Source: Planctomycetota bacterium (lineage in GTDB: Bacteria > Planctomycetota > Planctomycetia > Pirellulales > Lacipirellulaceae). From it: DNA of 48,806 bases. The notes under the pieces are model-generated. The model had not been told where the DNA came from. It searched no databases and saw nothing but the letters and a program-made list of their open reading frames with translations. The stretch covers positions 19,201 to 68,006 of the forward strand of contig JABDGM010000012.1 of NCBI GenBank assembly GCA_013286045.1, written 5' to 3'. The translations under genes were made by a program, and so were the position numbers. This document shows positions 25,866-32,980 of the stretch, piece after piece (position 1 is the stretch's first letter; the number at the start of each line of letters is the position of its first letter).

Positions 25866-26630
25866 ATGCTACTCAAAGACTTAACCTGGCCCGAAGTAAA
25901 AGCGCTCGACTTCGATAAGTTCGTCGTGATTTTGCCCACCGGCTCGTTCGAACAGCACGGTCCGCACCTGCCGTTTACAACCGATACGGATATTGCGTCG
26001 GCAGTTGCGTCGGGTATTGAGCGTGCACTTCCTAAGCAAATACTGTTGGCGCCGACGTTGTGGCCTGGGCTATCGACTCATCACATGCAGTTCCCCGGCA
26101 CGCTCGATGTGCCGCAGCCCGTGTACATTCAGCTGATCACGGAGCTCGGCAAGTCGCTCGCCAGCATGGGCGCGAAAAAAGTCTTTATCCTCAACGGTCA
26201 TGGTGGGAACGACACGCCATTGCGGGCCGCTCTGCGCGAACTGAAGTCCGCTGTGCCTGCAACGCGATTTGTCTTCGCATCTTATTGGACAATCGCTGCG
26301 AAAACCTTGCGAGAAGTCCGCGAATCCGAACTCGGCGGCGTCGGCCATGCTTGCGAGATGGAGACATCGATCATGCTCCATCTCTGTCCCGATCGCGTGA
26401 AAATGGATCGCGCCGTCCGCGATGGCCCGACACACACCGATATCTACCGCCAAGCCGACATGCAATATGGCCGGCCCGTGTTCTTCGTCAACGAATTCCA
26501 CGAAGTCACCAAGAGCGGCGTCATTGGCTACCCGGATCTCGCCACCGCCGAAAAAGGAAAACGCTTCCTTGATGGGATCGTGAAAGAAGTCACGACGTTT
26601 GTCGAACACTTTCTAACCTGGGATTCGTAA
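25866..26630 (+). CDS. Creatininase family amidohydrolase
   Basis: A 254-residue protein of the usual family length. The binuclear metal site is conserved: Glu29 and His31 in PTGSFEQHGPHLP, Asp40 in FTTDTD, His112 in ILNGHGGND, and the Glu in HACEMETSIML. The spacing from Glu29 to Asp40 equals that of Pseudomonas creatininase. Family members open cyclic amides (creatinine) or hydrolyse formamides (as in mycofactocin and riboflavin-type pathways), so the substrate here is undetermined. It lies between the symporter and the enolase-superfamily gene on the same strand, 42 bp from the latter, which suggests that it acts on the imported compound. Confidence 0.92.
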   Translation: MLLKDLTWPEVKALDFDKFVVILPTGSFEQHGPHLPFTTDTDIASAVASGIERALPKQILLAPTLWPGLSTHHMQFPGTLDVPQPVYIQLITELGKSLASMGAKKVFILNGHGGNDTPLRAALRELKSAVPATRFVFASYWTIAAKTLREVRESELGGVGHACEMETSIMLHLCPDRVKMDRAVRDGPTHTDIYRQADMQYGRPVFFVNEFHEVTKSGVIGYPDLATAEKGKRFLDGIVKEVTTFVEHFLTWDS

Positions 26631-26672
26631 CGTATCTCGCGGCAAAACGTTCGCGCCGCTCGCTCAGCGACC

Positions 26673-27797
26673 ATGAAAATCACCCGCATCGAATCCATCC
26701 CCGTTCGCGTGCCCATCAAGCCCGAGCTGGCAATCCGCGGCGGCCGCGGCCTCTCCCATAGCGTCTCCCCATTCCTGTTGGTTCGCATCCACACCGACGC
26801 CGGCCACGTTGGCATTGGCGAAGCATCTTGCACGGCCCGCTGGAGTGGCGAAGACCAAGTGACGGCCGCCCACTTCGTCGATAACTACTTCGCCCCACAA
26901 CTTATCGGCGAGCCGACCGAGGATGTCGTTGCTCTCACTGCGAAATTCAGTGGCGCCGTCGCCAACAACTATTTCACAAAATCTGCGATTGAAATGGCGC
27001 TCTGGGACCTGGCTGGCAAAGCCGAAGGCTGCCCCGTTTGGAAACTATTCGGCGAGCGCACGCGCGATTTCATCCCGACCAAGTGGTCCGTCTCCGGCGT
27101 CGCACCGGAAAAGGCGGCAGAGATTGCCGCATGGGCCGTTGCGCAAGGTTTCACCAAGATGAAGGTGAAAGTCGGCATCGATCCGCCGACTGATATCGAT
27201 CGCGTCCGCGCCGTTCGGGCCGCGGTCGGCCCCAACATTAAGCTAGGCGTCGACGCCAACGGCGGCTGGCCAACGCCCGCGATCGCAATCCCGACCATCA
27301 ATCGTCTGTGCGACGAGTGCGACATCTACTTCGCCGAACAGCCGGTGCCGCCCGGCGATCATGCCGCGCTCGCCGAAGTCCGCAGCAACGTGCCGGTGCC
27401 AATCATCGCCGACGAAAGCATCTACACGCTGGCCGATGCCCACGCGCTCGCCCGTGCCAAGGCGGCCGACGTGTTTTCGATTTACGTGGGCAAAGCCGGC
27501 GGCATCCGTCCGGCCTTCGAGATTGCGAAATTCGCCGCGTCGGCCGGTATCAAGTGCACAGTAGGCAGCAACCTCGAACTTGGTGTCGGCAGCGCCGCGA
27601 TGATCCACCTGGGCCTATCAGCTCCAGCCATTGATCCAGATACTTACCCGTGCGACATCATCGGGCCGTTGTTCTATGAGGATGACATTCTCGCAGATCC
27701 ACTGGCAATCACCGCGGGTTCGGCGCGCATTCACGACCTGCCAGGCTTAGGTATCGCGCTAGATGTTGAGCGTGTTGAAAAATACCGCGTGCGATAG
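26673..27797 (+). CDS. Mandelate racemase / muconate lactonizing enzyme family protein
   Basis: A 374-residue enolase-superfamily enzyme. The capping domain begins MKITRIESIPVRVPIKPE. The barrel carries the MLE-subgroup acid/base motif KVK (Lys164, Lys166), three metal ligands Asp194 (DANGGW), Glu222 (FAEQPV) and Asp247 (ADES), and the opposite base Lys274 in YVGKAGG. Such enzymes abstract the proton alpha to a carboxylate, giving cycloisomerisation, epimerisation or dehydration. The DxD signature of dipeptide epimerases is not present (CDIIGPL instead). It is last in the plus-strand block and converges with the DUF3830 gene, leaving 37 bp. Confidence 0.93.
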   Translation: MKITRIESIPVRVPIKPELAIRGGRGLSHSVSPFLLVRIHTDAGHVGIGEASCTARWSGEDQVTAAHFVDNYFAPQLIGEPTEDVVALTAKFSGAVANNYFTKSAIEMALWDLAGKAEGCPVWKLFGERTRDFIPTKWSVSGVAPEKAAEIAAWAVAQGFTKMKVKVGIDPPTDIDRVRAVRAAVGPNIKLGVDANGGWPTPAIAIPTINRLCDECDIYFAEQPVPPGDHAALAEVRSNVPVPIIADESIYTLADAHALARAKAADVFSIYVGKAGGIRPAFEIAKFAASAGIKCTVGSNLELGVGSAAMIHLGLSAPAIDPDTYPCDIIGPLFYEDDILADPLAITAGSARIHDLPGLGIALDVERVEKYRVR

Positions 27798-27834
27798 CCG
27801 CGACGCCAGCCGTCGCGGTCGGTGAGCCGTCAAA

Positions 27835-28314
27835 TCATGCCCGTTCAATCCGCAATAATTGCGGTCCTTCCCAGCGCGACTTTCGGCACGCATCGCGAAA
27901 CTCCGGCCAGTCGTATTTCCAATCGCCCGGGATGCGAGCAAACAAGCTGCAATGCGTCGGCACGCCTTCGGCGCCGCGCAGTACGACGCCGCGATTGTAA
28001 ACGACGCAAATCTCCGCGATCGGATGCGGCGCGTTCATCACGTTCTTGCTCGCATCGTAGAAATAGAGAATCTCGCCGGGCAGCGGCAATTGCGTGAGCC
28101 CTTCCGGCGGAATCGGCTGCGGATTCTTTAGCAGAATAAAAACTTCCGCCCCGCTGAATTGGCCGTGAATCGTTTTGTTTTCAACCGGCAGCATCTCCCA
28201 CACGATGCGGCAAACCTCGGGCGCTTCGTCGTCGAGCATTTCGGCAAGAACAGATTCGCCGGTGGCAACAAAGGTCAGGCGGATTTTGCGTCGGTCCATT
28301 TGGATTGGCTGCAT
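27835..28314 (-). CDS. DUF3830 family protein
   Basis: A 159-residue protein from ATG 28314; ATG 28299 (MDRRKIRLTFVATGESVLAE) is an alternative. The long upstream frame runs into the ceramidase-like gene and is not credible. Recognisable family segments are LAEMLDDEAPEVCRIVWEML, HGQFSGAEVFILL, PLPGEILYFYD, EICVVYNRG and CSLFARI. DUF3830 proteins have a cyclophilin-like barrel shape by family knowledge and are commonly found next to amidohydrolases and racemases of catabolic clusters, as here, but no reaction is known. It is the last gene of the minus-strand block, 40 bp after the ceramidase-like stop. Confidence 0.8.
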   Translation of the reverse strand: MQPIQMDRRKIRLTFVATGESVLAEMLDDEAPEVCRIVWEMLPVENKTIHGQFSGAEVFILLKNPQPIPPEGLTQLPLPGEILYFYDASKNVMNAPHPIAEICVVYNRGVVLRGAEGVPTHCSLFARIPGDWKYDWPEFRDACRKSRWEGPQLLRIERA

Positions 28315-28354
28315 TACGGGAGACAGTGAAACGATCGAACTCGCTGCGTTGAAT

Positions 28355-29683
28355 TTACGGCTTTTGGCCCACGCGCTCAACAAGCACGTCGACCGCCGCT
28401 GAGATTCGATCTTCAACATCCTCTGTGAACGGCGCCGGGATCCAATTCCAAAGATTTGCTCGCCCGCCTTCGTATCCGCTCTCCGCTTGAACGCGGCGGG
28501 TCGGCACGTAGTCGAAAACATCATTGCAATAGCCGGCGACCCACATGAACGGAAACGCCTGTTCATACCGACGCTTGAATTTATGCGACCAATCTACCAC
28601 CGGCTCCCCGCTGAGCCCGATCAAAAGCAACTTGCCGCCGAAGTTGACGACTTGAAGCGGCGCGCGATAGGAAGTAATCAATTTCTCGTCGCGATCGAGC
28701 GCATCGAGTAAAAATTTGCCCTTCACCAACTGCGGCGGATCGTTGCTGGCGAGCATTGTTTCGATTTTTTCGCGCGTGACCGACTCTAGGTCCAGCCGCA
28801 CTTCTTCCCAAGCGATGCGCATTGGGGCTACGATCTCAACTCCCGTATCACCATCGATCGATTTTTGTACTGCGAGCGCCAGATCGCTCCCGTATTTCCG
28901 CGATAGCTCGATAGACGCCCGCGGCTCCGGATCCTGGTCGGCACCTGCGCCGGGCATGAAAAGCGCTGTGGCCGTTGGATTGCTTTGTTGAAGCTGGTCC
29001 TTGGCGAACCCGGCCCAATCGCCACAGTATCGCAGGTCCTCGGGTGGAATGGTCGTGCAATGGCATGCGTAGCCGAAAACGATGGCCTTGCGATGGCCCG
29101 ACGCGTCCACGCATTCGAGCATGGGCACATCGTTATCGATAACATCCTCTGTCGAGGGACTACCCGCTTTGATCCCATGCCGGCGGCGATTGTGAGCGAA
29201 GCTGGACGAAGTTTTGCGCGCGAACAGTCGCACCGGTTCGAGTCGAGCGATTGCCTGATCGATAGCGGCAGTCGTTGCGGTCACGAACTTATCTTCGATC
29301 GCCGAAAATTTTGCCGCGAACTCATCCGGAATGTGAAAGAACAGCTGCTTGTCGGGCCGGTACTCCGGAGCGTAGTGCGTGTGGGTCGCCGTCAAGAGAA
29401 GCTGCTCGCGCGCAAGACCATGCTTCGCTTTTATCGCCTCGAAAATACGAGCAGCGAGTTTCGAGTTCACAGAAATGATTTCCAATGACGCGATCACAAA
29501 TCGTTCCCCGCCGGCGTCTTCCAAAACAAGTGCGCTTACGTGAAGTTCGGAAATCTTGCCTTGAGCCGGCGCCTTCCGAACCGCATATCCCGCGAGCCAA
29601 AACGGCTCGTCTGGCGTGATGCACACGCTTGCGGCGCCCGCTTTGTAACTCATCGGAGAGGGCGACATAGGCGAAGAAACCAT
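28355..29683 (-). CDS. Neutral/alkaline ceramidase-like hydrolase
   Basis: A 442-residue protein started at ATG 29683, 11 bp after the SDR stop; alternative ATGs at 29668 and 29653 are equally plausible and no Shine-Dalgarno is seen. The sequence fits the N-terminal catalytic domain of neutral/alkaline non-lysosomal ceramidases: AGAASVCITPDEPFWLAGYA, LLLTATHTHYAPE (His pair in the zinc region), FGYACHCTTIP and FMPGAGADQDPEPR. It lacks the C-terminal domain of true ceramidases. Planctomycetes have many such proteins, which probably hydrolyse amides other than ceramide. No signal peptide is seen, in contrast to secreted ceramidases. Its position between SDR and DUF3830 suggests a role in the same catabolic path. 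Confidence 0.82.
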   Translation of the reverse strand: MVSSPMSPSPMSYKAGAASVCITPDEPFWLAGYAVRKAPAQGKISELHVSALVLEDAGGERFVIASLEIISVNSKLAARIFEAIKAKHGLAREQLLLTATHTHYAPEYRPDKQLFFHIPDEFAAKFSAIEDKFVTATTAAIDQAIARLEPVRLFARKTSSSFAHNRRRHGIKAGSPSTEDVIDNDVPMLECVDASGHRKAIVFGYACHCTTIPPEDLRYCGDWAGFAKDQLQQSNPTATALFMPGAGADQDPEPRASIELSRKYGSDLALAVQKSIDGDTGVEIVAPMRIAWEEVRLDLESVTREKIETMLASNDPPQLVKGKFLLDALDRDEKLITSYRAPLQVVNFGGKLLLIGLSGEPVVDWSHKFKRRYEQAFPFMWVAGYCNDVFDYVPTRRVQAESGYEGGRANLWNWIPAPFTEDVEDRISAAVDVLVERVGQKP

Positions 29684-29693
29684 CAAGCAAATT

Positions 29694-30443
29694 TCAGAAT
29701 GCGGTCCAGCCGCCGTCGACCGGAATTGCCGCCCCCGTGATGAAGGATGACTCATCCGAGGCCAAGAAAACAGCCGCCGACGCAACTTCTCGTGGCTCGC
29801 CAGTTCGGCCGAGCATCGTCTTTGAGATTTGCCGCTGGTGCATTTCACTGCCTAACGAGGGCGAGATCCGCGTGCGGATCGGCCCCGGGCAAATGGCGTT
29901 CGCCCGAATGCCTTGCGGCCCGAAATCCAACGCCGTGCTTCGCGTCAGTCCGGCGAGCGCATGCTTCAGGCTGGTGTAAACCGCCGAGGACCGACCCGCG
30001 ATGAGTCCCTGCATCGACGCGATGTTAATAATCGAACCACTCTTGTGCGGCGTCATCCACGGCAACGTCGCGCGGATAAAACTCGCAGCGCCCTTAAGTG
30101 TCACAGCGAAGCTGTGGTCCCATTGCTCGGGCGTGGCCTGCCCGACGTCGAGCCAGTCGCCGAGATGGGCAGCGTTGTTGACCAGCACGTCAATGCGGCC
30201 TGTCAGCGCGGCCGCGAGTGCCACTGCTCGCTCCACATCGGCGGCCGAGGTAACGTCGATCTTCGCAAACTCGCCAAGCCCGCTTGCGGCGTGAATGCCG
30301 GCGACCACGGCCTCGCCCGCCTCTTGGTCCAGATCAGCGACGAGGACCCACGCCCCCTCGGAGGCAAACATCTCAGCAATCGCCCGACCGATTCCATGTG
30401 CGGCCCCGGTGACGATGGCGACTTTATTTGCAAGACGTGGCAT
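29694..30443 (-). CDS. Short-chain dehydrogenase/reductase
   Basis: A 249-residue classical SDR started at ATG 30443 (MPRLANKVAIVTGAAHGIGR). The NAD(P)-binding TGAAHGIG motif is at residues 12-19, NNAA at 89-92, the catalytic Ser143 in NIASMQG, and Tyr156/Lys160 in YTSLK. The C-terminal GAAIPVDGGWTAF is typical. Asp37/Asp39 after the second strand (VADLD) favours NAD over NADP. It probably oxidises a hydroxyl group in the compound handled by this cluster. It stands 57 bp after the SMP-30-like gene and 11 bp before the ceramidase-like gene. Confidence 0.95.
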   Translation of the reverse strand: MPRLANKVAIVTGAAHGIGRAIAEMFASEGAWVLVADLDQEAGEAVVAGIHAASGLGEFAKIDVTSAADVERAVALAAALTGRIDVLVNNAAHLGDWLDVGQATPEQWDHSFAVTLKGAASFIRATLPWMTPHKSGSIINIASMQGLIAGRSSAVYTSLKHALAGLTRSTALDFGPQGIRANAICPGPIRTRISPSLGSEMHQRQISKTMLGRTGEPREVASAAVFLASDESSFITGAAIPVDGGWTAF

Positions 30444-30500
30444 TGCCTTAGTGTAAGCAGAACGGGTCATTCATCGAAGAGAGTCCCTACCGAAGACTAG

Positions 30501-31352
30501 CTACAGAAGATTCGCCGGCCGTCGTCCTCGAACTCCAAGTTTCGCACGGGTGATCGTGAATCGCCCCAAATTCGCGACGAAGATTTCATCAAAACTCGGC
30601 CCGCCGAACGCCAGGTTCGTCGGTCGGCCAAGTAGAATTCCCCAGCGGTCGTGAGCGATAAGCGTCAATTGACGCTCTCGATCGATCCGCCAGATTTCAT
30701 CCGACGCGTAGCAACAAACGTACAAATTGCCGTCCGCATCGAGCGCCATGCCATCCGGAAATCGGCCAACGCCGCGCGCGTAAGTCTCCGGAGTGCCGGC
30801 CGAACCATCACGCCTAAGTTCGAATCGCAGAACCGAATCCGTATCGCTTTCAACCACAAACAACGATTTCTCGTCATCGCTAAGCGCAAGACCGTTAGCA
30901 TATCCCAATGACTCCGCAAGAACGACTCCGTCATCGCTTGCGTCAAACCGCAGCAAGCGACCGTTGCGCTTCATCCAGTTGCCGCTGTCCGTCACGTAGA
31001 ATCGACCGGCGCGATCAAACACGAGGTGGTTGGGAGCGACGATCTTGCTGCCGCCGGCCGCCGTTGCAAACACGTCGTGCGTGCCATCTTTGGACACACG
31101 CACCACGCCGACGCCCGAGACGCATACAAACACCGCGCTGTCATCAGGCGCGAGTGCTATGCCGCAGCAAAAGCCGCCGACGTTCGCAATCACCCGCGGT
31201 TTGCCAGCGGGATCAATGCGGTAAACCTGCCCCGCTTCGCCGCCGGCCCAGAGATTGCCGTCGCGATCAAACGCGCAGGATTCTGGATGATCGAGCCCCG
31301 TCGCGAAAATCTCAAATTGCTCGCGGGCGATTTGTGGTTCCATATCTTTCAT
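30501..31352 (-). CDS. SMP-30/gluconolactonase-like beta-propeller protein
   Basis: A 283-residue six-bladed propeller protein. Repeated strand motifs include CAFDRDGNLWAGGEAGQVYRI, APNHLVFDRAGRFYVTDSG, YANGLALSDDEKSLFVVES and PDGMALDADGNLYVCCY; the Asn and Asp residues in the loops match the metal site of SMP-30/gluconolactonases. It likely hydrolyses a lactone. I start at ATG 31352, which overlaps the gamma-glutamyltransferase stop as TGATG, so translation is coupled. No signal peptide is present. Confidence 0.88.
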   Translation of the reverse strand: MKDMEPQIAREQFEIFATGLDHPESCAFDRDGNLWAGGEAGQVYRIDPAGKPRVIANVGGFCCGIALAPDDSAVFVCVSGVGVVRVSKDGTHDVFATAAGGSKIVAPNHLVFDRAGRFYVTDSGNWMKRNGRLLRFDASDDGVVLAESLGYANGLALSDDEKSLFVVESDTDSVLRFELRRDGSAGTPETYARGVGRFPDGMALDADGNLYVCCYASDEIWRIDRERQLTLIAHDRWGILLGRPTNLAFGGPSFDEIFVANLGRFTITRAKLGVRGRRPANLL

Positions 31353-32923
31353 CAAATGCCGGCGACGGCGCCTAAGGCTTCTCCGGCCGCTGCATCAATT
31401 TGCCCGGTCACTCGATCGACAGCCAGCACGCCCACGGGTCCACCCATATCGGCCTCGCGGCGAATCGTGTGTCCCATTTTCTGCAACTCGTCGATGATAT
31501 CATCTGGTATTTGGCCCGAAACGAGCACCGGTTCGCTTCCCTGCGTGTGTACCCGCGGACCCGCAATAGCCGCTTGCGGCTTAGCGCCAAACACAATCGT
31601 ATCCAGCGCAAGCTGTGCCGTCACACTCACTATCTTCGGTCCCCCTGGCAATCCATACGCGAATGCCGGCCGCCCATCGCGCAGTGCGATCATCGGCGCC
31701 ATATTATGCTGCATCCGCTTGCCGGGTGCGGGTGAGTTCGGGTGCCCCGGCGAATAATCGAACCGCGACATTCCGTGGTTCAGCACCAGCCCCAAGCCAT
31801 CCACGACGAGGTGCGACCCATACATCCAGCCTTGCGTGGCCGTCAACGATATCATGTTGCCTTTCGCGTCCGCAGCCACGACGTTCGAGGTGTGTGAGGA
31901 GGCATCGATTGACGCCGCACCCACTGACTTTCGCCCCGAGCGAATTGCCTGTGCACGCGATTCGGCCATCTCATCGGAGATCATGTCGCCGAGGCGCATT
32001 TCCACGAATTTCGGATCTCCCAACTGAATTTGCCGCTCGCCCCAACATATTTTCGACGCTTCTGCAAAGGCATGCAGACTGCCCGCGTCCCAACGCTGCG
32101 CATTGCCTACTAACTTTTCCAACGTTTGAACTATTCCGAGCGACGTAATTCCACCGGACGGCGGCGGTGGCGTAAACAATTCGCAGTCGCGACAACGGGC
32201 GGAAATCGGTTCCGCGCGCTGCGCGCGATAATTTTGAAAATCCGCTTTTGCAAGGAGCCCATCCCGAGAACTAAGGAAACCGACGATTCGGTCAGCGATC
32301 TCGCCCTGATAAAACGTTGCCGGCCCCTCGTCGCACAGTTGTCGGAGCACCCGCGCTAAATCGGGCTGCCGCCATTGGCCACCCACCGCCGGTACACCAG
32401 CCGGAAAGAGTGAAGCGATGGATCGTGCGTCAAACTTCGCCTTGCAACGCGCGAAGTGCCGCTCATGCTCGGCGTCAAACTCGAACCCTTCTTCCGCCAA
32501 GCGGATCGCCGGCTGCGAAATCTCTTTCCAAGTCTTCGAGCCGAACTCCCGCAGAATAAGGTCGAGCCCCGCGACGACCGCCGGCACCGTTACGGCCCGC
32601 GCGCCGTAGTAGTTCGATTGCAGATCGCCGGTCACTAGCCCTTCGCGAAAGGCGATCGGCGCACAAGAGTCGAAATCGATCGCAAAGACTCTCTGCCTCT
32701 CGGTCGCAACAGATGCGACGTCGCCCTCGACGCAAATCACCGCGCTCCCGCCATAGCCGCCGATTCCCACCGACCCGGGAATGACCACGCACAGCGCGAG
32801 CGTCGCGGCCACAGCAGCATCAATTGCGTTGCCGCCATCTTGCAGAATCTCAAGCCCCGCTGCTGCGCCGAGCGGGTGTCCGGTCGCGAGCGCGGCAGAT
32901 TTCGCGATGAGCTGTTGCAGCAT
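31352..32923 (-). CDS. Gamma-glutamyltransferase family protein
   Basis: A 523-residue N-terminal-nucleophile hydrolase started at ATG 32923; a GTG at 32941 is an alternative. The N-terminal region GHPLGAAAGLEILQDGGNAIDAAVA is diagnostic. The catalytic Thr is Thr345 in SSHTSNVVAADAKGN, the site of self-cleavage into large and small subunits. Substrate-binding GLPGGPKI lies in the small subunit. No signal peptide is found, so it may be cytoplasmic, unlike E. coli GGT. Members can cleave gamma-glutamyl amides or related N-acyl substrates (cephalosporin acylase-like). It is first in the minus-strand catabolic block, coupled to the SMP-30-like gene. Confidence 0.92.
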   Translation of the reverse strand: MLQQLIAKSAALATGHPLGAAAGLEILQDGGNAIDAAVAATLALCVVIPGSVGIGGYGGSAVICVEGDVASVATERQRVFAIDFDSCAPIAFREGLVTGDLQSNYYGARAVTVPAVVAGLDLILREFGSKTWKEISQPAIRLAEEGFEFDAEHERHFARCKAKFDARSIASLFPAGVPAVGGQWRQPDLARVLRQLCDEGPATFYQGEIADRIVGFLSSRDGLLAKADFQNYRAQRAEPISARCRDCELFTPPPPSGGITSLGIVQTLEKLVGNAQRWDAGSLHAFAEASKICWGERQIQLGDPKFVEMRLGDMISDEMAESRAQAIRSGRKSVGAASIDASSHTSNVVAADAKGNMISLTATQGWMYGSHLVVDGLGLVLNHGMSRFDYSPGHPNSPAPGKRMQHNMAPMIALRDGRPAFAYGLPGGPKIVSVTAQLALDTIVFGAKPQAAIAGPRVHTQGSEPVLVSGQIPDDIIDELQKMGHTIRREADMGGPVGVLAVDRVTGQIDAAAGEALGAVAGI

Positions 32924-32980
32924 TTGAACACCGGCCCGCACTACGTCTTAACATCGTCGCGACATCTCCGCGAACGACTT

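Noticed and set aside
26673..27797. L-Ala-D/L-Glu (dipeptide) epimerase, which with the C40 peptidase would suggest murein peptide recycling
   Set aside because: The C-terminal DxD motif used by dipeptide epimerases to hold the substrate amino group is replaced by CDIIG, and the peptidase gene is 8 kb away on another transcript.
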